Source: Himantopus leucocephalus
Lineage: Eukaryota; Chordata; Aves; Charadriiformes; Recurvirostridae
Assembly (NCBI GenBank): GCA_003993805.1
Contig: RSEF01000031.1
Location: 57,172,137 to 57,236,136, forward strand
Reading direction: 5' to 3'
Length of the DNA: 64,000 nt
Positions 24,131 to 37,936 of this stretch are shown one piece after another; positions within the stretch are counted from its first letter, which is position 1, and each line of letters begins with the position of its first letter. The translations under genes and the position numbers were made by a program. The notes under the pieces were generated by a model, which made no database searches, was not told where the DNA came from, and saw only the letters and a program-made list of their open reading frames with translations.

Positions 24131-26051
24131 CAGGTCTTCAAGCATGTGACAGGAGGTTCACTCAAGCAACAAGTTTGGATACCACTGGACTGCATTAAGA
24201 CATCATTAAAGATTATGGACAGACTCAAAGTCAAAGAGACTTGTGTTCCTGAGTTACTTAAGAATTTAGAAAATTTTGAATTTTTAAATTGAACTGGAGT
24301 AATTTATAGAAAATAAAATCTACTTTTACTGCATATAACTGCCCAATAGAGACATTATAGTAAGGAGGCAAAGTCCAAACATCTAAACATATCAGGAAGG
24401 ATGAAAAAACACCATTCAAAAAGATGAGATGCCTTAGATGCTGCATGTTTTTGCTTTTGTTTTTCTTAACAAATTTCACACTCTGCCACAGAGGTCAAAA
24501 AGCAACATTAGAGATAAAAATCAGAATTGCTTTCAAAATTACTTGGAATTGCTATGTGACCTTTGCAAAGCAAATCATTAGAGCTCCTTCTGGACATTCA
24601 GCTTACTCTACAAGCCATTTAAAGCAGACCCAACATTTACTGTTACACTTATATAGCCAACTCATTAGGTCTCCACCCGAGGTCTTACACACTCCCCACA
24701 CCCTACAGATCTAGTACTTGACCCAGAAAATTCAAGGTATGGAAATCTAGCAATAGCAAGACCAAGTAGCCAAGACATGAGTTAAAGAAAGTGGCTGAAT
24801 CACAAAGGAACTGTGGTCACAAGAGTGTCCACTATGGCAAATCATCTTGTGAGCGTGACACAGGTAAGAAGCCACTTGAAGGTGAACACCCAAGGACTCC
24901 CAGTGAGATTACAAATACTACAGCTGTATTCTCTCTGGTATAATCCACACCTTGCAGTACACTCTCTACAACAGCTCTTTGGGGCTCACACCACAGTACT
25001 TTCTTCCAAGCTTGTTGCATGAAAGCTGGTTAAAGCACATAACCTCTTTTGTTTTTTAAGTAACCTCCTGTGCACTTCACCACTGTCAGAATAAGAAGAG
25101 TTGGTTGCTTATACTTCTCCATGCACCTTGAAAACAACAGTAGGAAGTCAGGATCTCTCAGCAGACCATGAAATAAAATGTTGTTGCCCTGGAAGCTACT
25201 GAAGCGGTTACAGAGTAGAACACAATGCATGGGAGAAGCTGTGAGAAAAGACACAAGAGACAAAACAAGTCTTACACACGTACCTGTCTTTGTGTGTTCC
25301 CTCTTGCTAGCACATTGAGTCATTTTCTAGCGTGATCTGAATGAGAGGAGCACAGAGACCAAGCAAACTCATACAGTGTTCCCAGCACTGCACACGGGGC
25401 AGCTCAGAAGCACTGCATTTGTATTAGCGGAGCAGAAACCAGACCACGAAGACAAAACAAAAGTGGTTTGAAATCTACACAAGGAAGGGAAAGACTCAAA
25501 GAAGAGGACACCAGGAAGATGAAGCACATGTGTGTACAATCGTGTAATATTAGCCTAGCAATGAATTTCAATTATTAGGAAAATCACAAGTCTTGACAGA
25601 GAAGAAACATCCTTCTAGGATAAGAAGTTTTAGGAGTATCTGATATAATTACAAATAACTTATTCACACAAAAAAAATATTAGAAATAAACTCTTTCCAA
25701 TTTCAGCTAAGTGCATCAAAACCAAACTGCCTGAAACAGTAAATTGTACAATTGAGGTCAATGGGAATAGCAAGACCATTTTGCCTGGAAGGACAAATCT
25801 GCAAGGTGTACCCAACAGACCCCAGTGGCAGAGGGAAATAAAGTCATGAATTACAAGGGGAATATCCCAGCTGTAGGTTTCAGGATTAGGCACTTCTCAG
25901 GTCTTACCACGTGTTTTTCCTGTGTGCAGAAACACGCACATGATACCTTATGACTAACTTGATAACCACTTCTGCGTTCACCCATTAAGCTGCAGATGAA
26001 CACCCTAAAATACTGCAAGGATAAACAAATATCCCCCTGCAGATGGTGTTA

Positions 26052-26071
26052 CCCATATGCTAGCATATGGG
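26052..26071. repeat. Perfect 20-bp palindrome
   Basis: CCCATATGCTAGCATATGGG reads identically on both strands with no spacer. No repeat family or binding site was recognised. Confidence 0.9.
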
Positions 26072-27261
26072 AAGCACTATTAGGCCTGTTTTACTACTGT
26101 TAGAAGTACGGCAGTCAAGAAACTGATTCACCAGGAGGCCACAGGGAGTGAGGGGCTCGGGAAGCAAGTGCACCCAGGACGTACATAACCCAAATAACCA
26201 TCCTTCTACTCCGTATCACTCAGCCTATGAACACACATAAGACACACGCACATATAGACGTCTTCAAAAAAGTAAAAATAAAATAAAGAATCGAAGAGGT
26301 ATTTGCAGAAAGTCAATGGTCTTTAAGAAAACCTATTTAAAATCAGAGCTGGGATGACTCTCTTCTTTTTTTTTCCCACCCTTCTATGAAAGGTACATCT
26401 ATCTATTTATTTATTTCACATGGAACCACTTGGCATTACTCTAAATTGTCAAGTGCATCTGAGTGGCTGCCTTTACTTCGTTCACTTCGCTGGCACGCAG
26501 CCAAGCTATCTGCTGCTAAGATACAAGAATGCAGCGCAGCATTCAGGGAAGAGTATCTCCCTTCGAAGTATTTTATTAGTATACGTGGTGCAGACATGAC
26601 TCCTCTGTAGGTCTGCAGCAATTTTCATACAGCTGATGACAGAGCTCTCTCAGGTCGCTGCACATTTTGGACCGTATAACAGTGGACACCAGCTAGCTAG
26701 GCTTTCCCTCAGGCCACCAAGTAATGCACTTATGAAACTTCCATCTGCAGCAGGCAGCAAAAATATGAGAAAAACCCTAGTCTAGGGCCTGCAAGATTAC
26801 TCCTATTACAGTAACAAATCTGCACCAAAATAAACTGTCTCTATCTGGTTGTTTCCATAACATAAACCACGTGGGTCAAAAAGCTTCATTTTTTTACATG
26901 CGCTTGTACCTCAATTTCATGTCGTTTTGTATTTTGGGTTTTTTTTAAAGTTGTTTTTGTTTTTAGTTCTTGGCAATAGATTACAAGGCCAGGTACACAG
27001 AGGTTAGGAGAAGTGCCACCTTCGAGGCTGCCTTGTGCCTTGTTAATTTAGTCCCATGTGTGCAAGCATAATGATTGCAGTCCTTTATTACACGATTCTT
27101 CTTTCAGGAGATCCTAGTTCAGTCCCTGCGTAGAAGTGAGACATGATTTCGTATTTTGCTTTATTTTGATTCTTGAATGCACATGTCCCTGCTTTATCTA
27201 TTGCACACTAATCACCAGAGTTCTGAAACTTCTTACATGATATCCTATGACACTTTTCGTG

Positions 27262-27330
27262 ACATCATTCAGATACTTCCTTGGAATTAACACATTTATT
27301 TTCACAACAGCCAGTGAGGTAAGAAGGAAT
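27262..27330 (+). repeat. Possible MIR-like core fragment
   Basis: TTAACACATTTATTTTCACAACAGCC followed by AGTGAGGTAAGAAGGAATTA resembles the MIR segment 'TTAATCCTCACAACAACCC...GAGGTAGGTA'. Only about 70 bases align by eye and the match is weak. Confidence 0.3.
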
Positions 27331-29593
27331 TACTGCAAATATGGTCAACACAAAGTCCAGCAGTTTCAGATGCAATTCAGTTTGGATGCCTGATCTGAAA
27401 AAAATCAGCCTTTGGTATTTAAAGGGCACTTTTATTTGTTTTAACCGCTACTTTCATGGAGCTCAGCTCTACCTTTGTGTGCCTAGCTCTTGGGCCAAGC
27501 TGGGTCCCCAAAATATGGAATGATTAATTACTGTAAAACACCTCATGGATGTAATTTGTCTCATTTTCACAGAGATCCTTCGCAAAAGAGAGAATCCAGT
27601 CCCCACAGGTGTTGCTCTCATTTTACCATGAAATCACTTTTTCTCCTCCTGCAGCCTTGTGCCTCGTGTACTAAAAATGCTCAGAAAAAGAGGGGTGAAA
27701 ACCAAAAAAGCCCTATAGAGAATGATCCCCTTCAGGATATTAATCGCAATTCTTCTTTTGAATACTTTATGAGAAAGGAGTCCTAGGAAATAAACATATC
27801 TGCTGAAACTGCATAGCACATCACAACGCAGAAGAAAGCATGACTGCTGGGCTGCTCAAGAAGCCTTGGCTCTGTCCTTCTCCGATTGCTGGGTGCTCGA
27901 TCCTGCACCCTGACAGCCTGTTCTTACACTCTGTGCACACAACTCCTTGGACTTCACAGAAAAGCAAAAGACACAGAAAACATGCACTAATACTTGTAAG
28001 GAGCAGCTGCAGGACCAGAGACTCTGCTCTGGGCCTTGGACCTTACCCTGAGCTGGCACTGCAACAGCAGTAGCTGGCTAGTATCCTCCTGTGGGATAAC
28101 CACTAGAGGGAGAAGGCATGTACCTCTCCAGCCAGCATTACACTTCGCATCTGCTGTCAGAAAAATACTAAGATTTCTGGATTCTCGGAAGTCTGGAAGA
28201 TTCAGACTCTGGAAGCACCAATTCATCAGGATCGTCTCCCTTTCACTGCTCTTCAGCTCACTTGGTATTCTCGTCAGTCATCGTACATTTCCTGGAGCAA
28301 GAAAGCTAAAAGCAGAAGACCTCACAGTCACACAAACAACAAATATACCCTGCAAGTTACACATACGAGGCTTGAGTACCATCCCAGGAGCCCTCATTTG
28401 CCTGATGTTGCTGGTCAAGCCCTAAGCATAGGTACGAACACTTACACTATCAAATGCAATAGCAGATACTATCACGTCAGTGGCATTTAGTACTGTTCTT
28501 CCCTTCATCTGTGCACACAAATACCTGCATGACTAGTGATGATATTGCACAGGTATCAATGTGGGATCCCTCCACTCTTCTGTCAGTCTTTCCTCCATCT
28601 TTCTCTTAAGAGAGCTTTGCAGCTGGCCCACAACTTTATTAGGAAGAAGTATTTTTACTATGTCTCTAAAATTGTTCTGTGAGTGCCAAATGGAAGAGAA
28701 TACGACTAGTGCAAAAGAAGGTTGCAATTTTCTTGTTATGCCTGAGCATCCATGAATGCATGGGGTTAGAAATTAATTCCTGATTTCATTGTGGAGGACA
28801 TCAGAGAGATTCTGTCAAAGTCATTGAACATGATCTCCACAATTCCAGAAAAGAACATAAAATCTTTGGCATTTGCTGAAACGGGAGAAACAACTTGTGT
28901 AAGGGAGAAGAAGTGAACAGAAAGAAGAAAGAAAAAGAACCAGTGGTCTCCTGCAATCATCCTAAACTTCCAACATGTGAGGATCTAGCACATATCTAAA
29001 ACATCAAACACAAAAGAGCAATAAAGCAGTATGTTTTAGGACCCAGCATGGTAGGTTTCAGAACTTTATCTACAGCCATCAACATTCAAATCTCATGGCT
29101 GGCTGGGTGAAAAAACAATAGATGTTCCCCATGACAGCAACAGAACGCATTATCTGAGGTGCTGGGGACACATGTGAGCCAGATGCCTGAGTTCAACAGT
29201 CAACTGAGATTTAGTCACCATGCTTGGTGGGGTCTGTTCAGTTTAACAAATGTAGACACCTAATTTAGGATGGGGTGACTAATTCTCTTGATTTCACTGA
29301 CTGTGCTTGCTAGGACTCGCTGTCTGCAACAGTGTGGGGCACCTAAAGTTGCATGACCAGCATCCTACTATACATTCCACTACTGCAAGTATATAGGCAC
29401 TTACAGGAAGTTTATAATTTATTCAAATAATGATAAATAGAGGCACAACATTTAAAAAAACCCACAACAATGTAACAAGCTCTCAGAGTTCTAAAGATTG
29501 CAAAGGACACACTGTATTGCCATGGAAATCTTGCAGTAATTGAGGAACTTGAACCACACTAGGTCAAAACTGCAGAACGATTAAGCAGCAGAT

Positions 29594-29637
29594 AATCACA
29601 GACTCATAGAATCATCTAGGTTGGAAGGGACCTTTAA
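29594..29637 (-). mobile_element. Very short CR1 3' end, reverse orientation
   Basis: ATCACAGACTCATAGAATCA followed by TCTAGGTTGGAAGGGACCTT is the reverse complement of the last 44 bases of CR1. The rest of the element is absent, giving an extreme 5' truncation. Confidence 0.85.
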
Positions 29638-32600
29638 ATTTCTGTTACTCAGCCTTAATACCACAGTGAAAACATCAAAAGGAAAAAAATGGATAAAAGT
29701 CACTGTTCCACAGTGCCATGAGAAGAAAGGGGAGAACTATTAAAGGGAGACAGCACATAATCCCAGATTATTTTCAATAGTTACAGCATTTAACTCTTAA
29801 AACACAATCAGTTTTTTCAAAAGAAGCAGTGGAACTAATTCGAGCTGCCACAATAAAATGTTTCCACTGCAAAACAGTGGAAGGAAGATCACTTATGACA
29901 ATATAGCTCAGTTCAGAACTGGTACTTTATAAACACTTCCTAATAAAAGTTAGTTCTGAGCTCATGGAAAATACAATAGAGATATTGAAATAGCTGGATT
30001 GACTTGGGGAAGCCTCTGCTTCTATATATACACTGATTTTGTACCTCAAACAGAAAACCTTATGGGATTGGTAAGTCAAAAAAACACTGGAAGCTAGATT
30101 GTAAGCATATGTTCCTAGACATCTAGTGCAGAGGCACCGTTCTAAAAAAATCCCTCTCCCTCAATCAATCTTCAGCACCAGTAATGGCTGGTAGACGGAA
30201 AAATCTGAAAAGAGGTACTATGTGGAATCTTGTTTTCCTTCAACTGTGTGAACAGGCAGATGACACCATCTTTCTGAATTGCTGTGGCTGATCAACAATC
30301 AGGCAACAAACTTCAACATTGTTTTCAACCCAGACAAAATCTACCCACACCCTCCCCAGCAGATCTATGAAAGAGTACCTAAATTTGGCCAGTCCATCAC
30401 CACTTCAGGAAACACAAAGTGAGAATACTTATAACATTCACACTGAAAAACGGGTTAGTGTTGCCTCCGACTCCCCAGGAGCCATGGTACCAAACTTGCT
30501 TTGAAGCAGTGAATCTTGAGAAGTGTGCTCCTGCTAACTGCAAAATCTGTTGCTAAGAATGGCGAAAAGCAGTGGATTGATATTTTCAGACCTCGCTTTC
30601 TTCACCAGCTGCATGAGGTCTGTGTTAATGGTTTACTGCACTGACAGGGTTTTTTTTCATGCGAACCTGCTCCTCTATTTGTGGAAGTCACAGCGGGACA
30701 CTACCTAGAGTGCTCTGCTTGCAATGCAGGTAGAAGGTCCTGCAGCAATGAGCTCTCTAGATGTGCATTATGCACTGCCAGTCAGGTTGGACATCGTTGC
30801 TCAAGATGTAGTATGGACATAAATGCCAGGAAACCATAATAGTCTGCACCGAAATGTGCCCCATCCCTTCCCTCTTTGCAAAAACTACTCAGTGATGCAC
30901 ACATACTGCAAGTGTTACACACAAGGCTGGTAATTATAACATACATGGCCAAGTTGAGCAACCACTGCGCACACAAATTCTTAGGATGGAAAATCCTCAG
31001 CAAGTGGATAAAAAAAAATATGCTGCTGTATTACTAATGACGACATTGTAATACATAATATATGAATACATAAAGTCTAATAATGTTGCCAGATTACAAC
31101 AGAAATAGAAGCAGCTCTGCCTGGATCTTCTGTTCAGGTTCATGGTGAGAAATTAAAACAGGTAGCATGTGACCAGAAAACAGGGTATGTGCCTTACTGG
31201 TCTGCTTAGATAATGATGAAGAAGAAAACCCACCAAATCTATTTTAAAAGTTAAATAAAGGCAAATTGAGATAAATGGAGTATAATTATTCAGTCAATTA
31301 GAGACTGAGTTGCTATTTTTGTGCTGAGAATTTTTTTGTTTTCTACAAATTTCATCTTATGTTTGAGGAACTAAATAGATCAAGCAAAATCAAAGGAACT
31401 CTGTCAACAAAGGAGACAAAATGAAAGAAGCAATAGCATTGACAATAAGACTGGTGGAAGAATGAAATTCATGTTAAACTGTTATGATACTCTATTTCAA
31501 ATGTAATTTGAGTATTCACATCATCATTGTGAGCTACATCACTGTACGTAGGTTCTGGTCACTTTGCACAGTGTTCGCGTGATGTTTAAGGTTGAGAAGG
31601 TGGAACACGTTATTCTTACATGCTAAGTGTTTGTGTGGCATTTTTGGTCTTTACACTTTCGGATGCATTTCTAATTTAGTTCTAACCCAATTCCGGTCTT
31701 TCTCTCACTGACATTTCACCTGTTAGCTAAAAGGATTTCCCAGAAACTCCACAAGTAAGCCTTTGCCAAATATAATTTGCCTTGGGATCTAATTATTTCT
31801 CCAATAACTTCATTAAGGAGTATGCACTTCTGTTAAAGCATACTGTAACATTTCAGGATCTTACAATACCTCACAGAGAAATGTTAAGGACTTCACCCCG
31901 TGGTTTCCCTTCAATAAAACTCTGTCTCACCAAAATCTGGTCTTATTATGATCACTCCCAGCGTTCCTTTAATTACTCTATAGTTTAAGATACTCAGGCA
32001 GTGTCTTTTGTTGCGTTTTGCCCTCAAGCATGAGAGACAGTCAAGAACAGAAAACAACAGATCAGACTCCAGCTTCTGACCAGTCGCTTGACATGGATTA
32101 AGGTAGCCAAAGGTTTAATATTAAACTATTCAATGGCATCAATATTCTTTGAGTTATACCTGTGTGGAATTAACTAAACTTTCAAGAGGAAGGCATTTCA
32201 AAAATAAACTAGATCTACCAGTAACTCACGTCTCAGCTGGGTACATTCCCCTCTTTTGCGCAGTTACGAACAGCCCATTTCATAACTCAACAGCAGAAAC
32301 ATACATTTTCAAGCGTTAGAATGAAATGCTTAAAAAATGCTTACATTTTGGCAAAAATAGCACTAAATACGGCCGTGAGATTTTTCTCGTCTTCTCATTA
32401 TCCCCGAAATGGACTCATTACCCAGCAAGCAGGTAAACACAAAACATCTATCAAATACCAAAGTTCAGTCCCTGGAGAGATCACAAGGGTTATACTTTTC
32501 TATTTATTTACCGCCTGTTGCCTTAGGCCAGAAAGCACACTGTAAATTCACTTTACAGTTCTGCACGAAGAGCCAGAGGTATCCACTTTGATGCAGTTTG

Positions 32601-35600
32601 CCTTAAGCACAATGTCAGCAACTCCTTTCATAGTTACTCCTTAAATGCATCTCAAAACGGTTTGAACCAATGTATTTCTTGAATGTGCTCACAAACTGTA
32701 TCATCTCATGACAGTGACCGAATAATGGAGGGGGGACGGGGGTTACCTGGGAAAGGAAACAAGAGCTAGTTACCCCAATGTTGTCTTCATGCAAGAACCA
32801 TTTAGAGACTCTTTCTGAGAGGGTCTTACAGAAAGACTAATCCCAACAGCACTAGTATCTTAAAACTTTCCCATTGGCCATCTTTTTTAATTAAGTCATT
32901 CTGTTGAAGGTAGTCCACCCCCCAAAAAAAAGTGTTTAGAGTGAAAAAAAAAAACTAAACCAACAGATTTTTTTCTTCTCAGATACCGAGAAGAAAAATT
33001 CACTTTTTTTTTTTTAAATGCTGCAGGAAATTTCTAAAACACAGGCATCTCTGGTGGACCTCTGCACTGAAATATCTCAGGGAGTTACTTGCCCACATGC
33101 AAGCAGTGAGATTTATGGACAATATTACATCTGAAGGTGGCAAGCTATCTTGCCAAAAAGATACCACCCCTCCTCAGCTGTCTACTACATAAAATAGACA
33201 GAGGATGCTGAACAACACAGGGGAGGGGTTTTGCCCAATAAAAGTGAGAAGATGAACTTTTAATTCATTATATCTTCAGAAAAAATATGACCTTTAAGCA
33301 CTGTTGCTAGGTTTTATATACACTGAATTAGCAGCGAGGTACAGCAAAAGCTGTTGGTGGCATATGCCTGCCCTATCACTTCAAGGAATGTATGTAAAAT
33401 AGAAAGGTTTCAAACCAAATCACTATGTCCTTTATAAAATAAATACAGAGCTACAGTAAGCAGAAAAAATTCAAATAATTGGATTCTGTTAATCTGTGGG
33501 GACATGGACTTAATACTGCATTTAATTTTGCTAAGTGGGAGGAAGATTATTGCAGGCAACATACAAAGAACAGTCTCTGCTCAAATCGTATAACATTTAC
33601 AAGCTTAAGTACACTAAGACAGTTATTAATAACTATATCAGAACATTTCCACATATTCAATCCACAGTTACGAAAGAAAGTAAACATACAGGCCTCCTCC
33701 CAATGCAGATAATAATAATAACATTTACATTCCTCTATTCACATGCTTCCAATAGTCTTTAAAAAAAATAATCTGTGAACTTGCTGGATAACAACTGCCA
33801 CCAGCCTCCTATGAAACAGTGCACAAAGTAGAATTTTTAGACATTTTATTTTACTTTTGAAAGAGACTAGCCACTCACTGAGACAAAGCCATTCTCTTTC
33901 CAGAGTTTCTGAAACAAAAGCTGAAATTCATTCTCATCAAGTCTGTTATTGTCACAGTGGAAGACTTGTTGGGAGCTGCACTTGTTTACAGCCTACGGTT
34001 CCCGCAGGAAGAAACAGTTTAACTAATACCAGAATTTGAGCTTTTCACATGTAGTATTTCCATGTCCTAATTTGCTGGCTTGAAACTCTGCTTCTTCCAC
34101 ATCATTGTTTTCTTCAAGAAATCTGTCTTTTCTCTGAAATGTGAAATCAGAGTAGATAGCAACACCTGTTTGGCATTTACAAAAACTCTTCCAAAATCTG
34201 AGGGAGATCAAAACATTCTTCTTTAAAAATAAAAACTCCCCCTACAAAACATTTAATATCTGCAACATCCTCAATTTGATCCCATATTCCCAGAATATCA
34301 ACTGATTCATGCTTTATGCAGTTTATCAATATTGAGAGGTAGTGTACTTCTAAAAGAATTTGCTTTGAAGCAAATATCCTTCTGACAGAAAAAAATATAC
34401 TAATATCTTAATGGAAAAGACAAAAAAAAAGTGCATTCTGTCATTGCCATTTTTTTTCAAGCTCTTAATACTTTAATATTACAGCAAATCTTATGAACGC
34501 ATTTGGCATCTTCCACAAAACGGGGTTATGGTTCCTGTAATACTTTAATGTCCCCTCATGATGGATTGCTGGAAGGGCATAACAGCACCAGTACTGGTTA
34601 AATGCAAAATCATTAAGCTGCTGGGCTTGTTGGGAGCTAGATACCCAAACCTAAACACATCTGTTGACCGAAATACAGTCTTCTGCATAGGAAGTACAGC
34701 TCTGACACTCTCCCCACTGAACTCTGACAACTTCTCAGCACAGTTCTTACCTGGCGTATGACTTGACAGACAATCCTTAAACAATTCAAGCTAAAATTAA
34801 AAGGATCTGCAAACTAAGGAAAACAAAATCCATTTGTTCTGCATGCATTTTCCATAATCTTCAGTTACATAACTTAAAGAAAATGCAGTGCTTTTCCAAA
34901 TATCCACCCAAAGGATGCTCATGAAGCTCTCTTGTGTGATTAATTCTTCTTCCCTTCTGTCCCTCATTTGTGTGATTTTATAGCACATATCACTGTAATG
35001 TCTAAACTACCTAGGTAAATAAAACCCAAACTAAAAGAGACTATTTTTTCCTTCTCTCTCTTTTGGAGAAGAGAGATCTGATTCTTTAAAAACTGGTGTA
35101 GAGCTTCTCATTTTTTTCATTCCATTAACACATTTGTGTGGTTAAAGCAAAGCAAATTAAATCTAGGCAGTATTTTTACACTGCCAGTAGTTAACATGTA
35201 CAACACTGAGTTTTCATTATGATCTGATTAAAATAACTTTGTCTTCCTCTGCTAATAAACTGAAGGTTCCAGTTTACTACTTTACACCTGTAAGAATATG
35301 AGCACATTTTCTGAATAAAAAGGACTGTTTAATTTTCGAATATTTCTCTTTTTCCTTGTGATTGATCAGTTTTAGTTGCTGAGGGAGTTTCCTGTACACC
35401 CTAGCAAAGGTTTGTGTCTACAAACAGGGGTGCACTTTAATGAGTAAATATCTGTAAAAACTACTAACATTCAAAAGCTTTATTTTGCATCAAGCAGACG
35501 GTGAACAGGAAAAAGATATTTTCTGATAGTCTGCCTTGAAAATTCAAACTAGGATCCCATGTAAAAAAAAAATGAAGTGTTCTGCCTCTTTAATAGCACT

Positions 35601-36989
35601 CTGCTCTTGTTAAAAACATGAACATAGTTGATGTTTAAAGAGAAGCAAAATTCAGCTTCATCCCCTGCAATTATTTTGTCTCTGCACCACTAAATGTAAT
35701 TACAAACAACTCAAGACATTCATCACTATAAAAGCACAACTTAAGATTCCTGGAGAACAGATACAGAAAGACATTGTTTTCACACAGTTCCCTTAGTCAA
35801 GCCGTAGTTTAACAACACTACCGATAAACAAGTGTACTAAGCCAGTGTAAAGCAGACAGGGAAATATTCATGTTTAATTTCATCTAGGGAATACTCCAGT
35901 GTTTCATTTATCAACGCTTATGGAAACGTGCCTCAAAGCAACAAGGAAGATTGTGAGGGATGAATTTGACATGACTACAACCATCCCAACTTCCCAAAGT
36001 TCACTTGCTTAACTATGTAGCATCTCAAAGGCTGCTTAAGCACACAAGCATTTGGGCAAAAAAGCACAAACATAAGACAAAGTTCTGAGCCCTCCTCACA
36101 ACGTTATCACACTAGCGCAGCATGCAGATGTGCCGGTTTTCAGGAGCGGACTTGGGTCTGTGTCCCTTTCTTGCAATCAGCAGGAAACGCCTGCAGCCAG
36201 CTCGAAACCACCCACCTTACAGTTACCCAAACTTTTCCAAACCAGTCTGACACCTGTTTGGTTTCCTCTGAAAGGCAGTAGGGCACGGCAGATGCAGATT
36301 CAAACAAATTTCAAGCAGCCAGCAAATTAGATCAAGAATTTACATGAGGCAATAGGAGGCGTGTGGTTAGGATACCTGATCTCTATCTGCGCTGAACAAC
36401 AACACTGTCCCTCTTCTCCACAGTTATGTAATACACAGATAGTATTTAATCACTCGCTTGTTCAACACATGCATGTCAAACTGATCAGCTTTCAGGAGGG
36501 GGAGGGGGAGGAATCTGCCAGTTCACACGTTAGGAACAGTCACTCCTCACGGGAATGAATCCCACCAAAGCTTTCAGCCGGCTTCACCCGATGAAAGCCA
36601 TGCTAGATCAGTCTCGAGCATTGCACCACCATTTCTATCGCAAGCACAATCGGCTTCACAACACCTGCCTGGCAAAGAACTCGCCAACGTCTACAGAGTG
36701 GCAGGCTGTAAATCAGGGCACACACTCACCCGGCCACCAGCCCGGCTCTCACAGGGGTTCCCAAGGGAGAGCTGAGAGCCTGTTACCCCTCAGCATCGCA
36801 GTGACAGGCAGCAGCCCCACAGCTGCCCAGGGCTGAATTTGGTGACTTCTTAGAGTCCCTGTGCTCTGTTTTGGTACTTTGGCCCCTCACACCCTCTGTT
36901 TGCTGAGTTTGGTTGGAAATGTATGGCTGTATCACAGAAGTGTCAGCATCGAGATGACTGAACACCTAGTTTGTGACATGCTACTCTCC
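29638..36989. other. Intronic sequence, no gene recognised
   Basis: AT-rich unique sequence becoming more GC-rich from about 36.1 kb toward the CpG island. The minus-strand frames were checked for RASGRF2 exon 2 and none fits. Confidence 0.5.
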
Positions 36990-37257
36990 GGGCACCCTAC
37001 TGAAGTAAGGTGTGCGGGCACCGGGGGGAAAATAAGAGTCCGGGGGGAGGAAGAGTCATTAGACAGGACGGGAAACCCAAGAGCCTTGCCACTTTCTAAG
37101 CGGCCGCTGCTCTTTCAAGAGCTCCGGGAGCGTCAGGGGCCTGGGGACCGGGGACAGTCGCCGTCACCCTCCCGGGGGGGGTGGAGGGGAGGCGGACGGA
37201 GCGCCCCGACGGCCGGGGCTCCGGCAGCGCCTCGCTCTCCCCTCGCACCCTGCCTGC

Positions 37258-37290
37258 CCCCCCGCCTCCCTCCCTCCCTCCCTCTCTCCA
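37258..37290 (-). repeat. GGGA tandem tract (CCCT on plus strand) at start of RASGRF2 intron 1
   Basis: The plus strand reads as repeated CCTC units ending in CTCTCTCC, so the sense strand of RASGRF2 carries repeated GGGAGGGA. It starts about 70 bases after the exon 1 donor. Four GGG tracts with single-base loops make a strong RNA or DNA quadruplex motif in the nascent transcript, and the purine/pyrimidine mirror symmetry also allows triplex DNA. Confidence 0.75.
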
Positions 37291-37360
37291 GCCCTCCCGC
37301 CCCGCAGCCGTGCCCGAGGGCAGCGGGGCGGCCGTCGGGCTGCCCGCGGCGCGGCGGTAC

Positions 37361-37645
37361 CTGCTTCTCCAGCGCAGCATCCTTGGCGCTGCCGGCGGCG
37401 CAGCCCTTGGGAGCCGGCACCCTCTCGCAGTTGCAACCCTCCAGCATGTACATGCCGGCGGGCCGGGCGCTCTGCTCCCCCTCGAAGTAGAAGAGCACGT
37501 TTTGGTAGAGGGCGAACCACTTCTCGTGCCAGCGGTTGGTCTCCGCCGTCTTCTTGCTCAGGTAGCCCCGCTTGGTGCCCTCCTTGCGGGCCAGCAGCGC
37601 CAGGTACAGGGCGTGCCCCTCGTTGTACCGCACGCTCTTCTGCAT
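37361..37645 (-). CDS. RASGRF2: RASGRF2 first coding exon (Ras guanine-nucleotide-releasing factor 2, N-terminus, partial)
   Basis: This exon encodes the first 95 residues of a Ras-GRF protein, beginning [20 protein letters not shown]. The full protein is a large calcium/calmodulin-responsive exchange factor for Ras and Rac, with PH, coiled coil, IQ, DH, PH, REM and CDC25 domains. Only the N-terminus and the first half of the first PH domain are seen here: from about residue 22, with the strand-forming stretch GYLSKK, then [19 protein letters not shown] at about 39-57. The start is well supported: the ATG at 37645 has the upstream context GCCACC, a strong Kozak match, and the protein starts as the family does. 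The exon ends ...ALEKQ at a GTACCG splice donor (minus strand), in phase 0, and the GC-rich reading that follows is intron. The wording [14 protein letters not shown] fits RASGRF2 rather than RASGRF1, which has a different N-terminus. Residues about 79-92 ([12 protein letters not shown]), before the donor, form a variable linker. No defect is visible. Confidence 0.95.
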
Positions 37646-37936
37646 GGTGGCCGGCAGCCCGCGGCCACTCGCCCGGCCTCAGGGCAGCCTCCGCGGGCGC
37701 TCAGCGCGCCGGTACCGGCTGCGCCGCGCCGCGGCAGCGCTTCATGGGCGCCGGCACGCACCGACGGGCGGCACCCGCCCCCCCACACACACCCCCCTCC
37801 TTCCCCGAGCTCCGCCCGCCCCCCCGGGGGCGGCTGCCGCTAAACCCGCCGCGGTATCCCACCCGTGTCCGTCGTCCGTCCGTCCTCCCCCCCCGCTCCA
37901 CGCCTCCCCGCGCCGCCTCCCCGACGCCCCGCGGGA

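Larger units (their letters stand above)
24131..29593. other. Intronic sequence, no gene recognised
   Basis: Contains the 20-bp palindrome (26052-26071) and a weak MIR-like fragment (27262-27330). Overlapping frames near 27.8-28.4 kb (up to 129 codons) have no recognisable domain and no consistent strand. Confidence 0.5.
1..37360 (-). other. RASGRF2: Putative RASGRF2 intron 1 (continues beyond the window)
   Basis: The exon 1 donor is at 37360 and transcription runs leftward, so this whole stretch is inferred to be the first intron. I looked on the minus strand for the rest of the first PH domain and the following coiled coil, which should come next, and saw no convincing match. The next exon is therefore probably beyond position 1. 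A long first intron is expected for this gene. The content is AT-rich unique sequence broken by the repeats listed separately. A diverged or very small exon could have been missed by eye. Confidence 0.7.

Noticed and set aside
37181..37843. 220-codon plus-strand frame opposite RASGRF2 exon 1
   Set aside because: Antisense shadow of the real exon and island.
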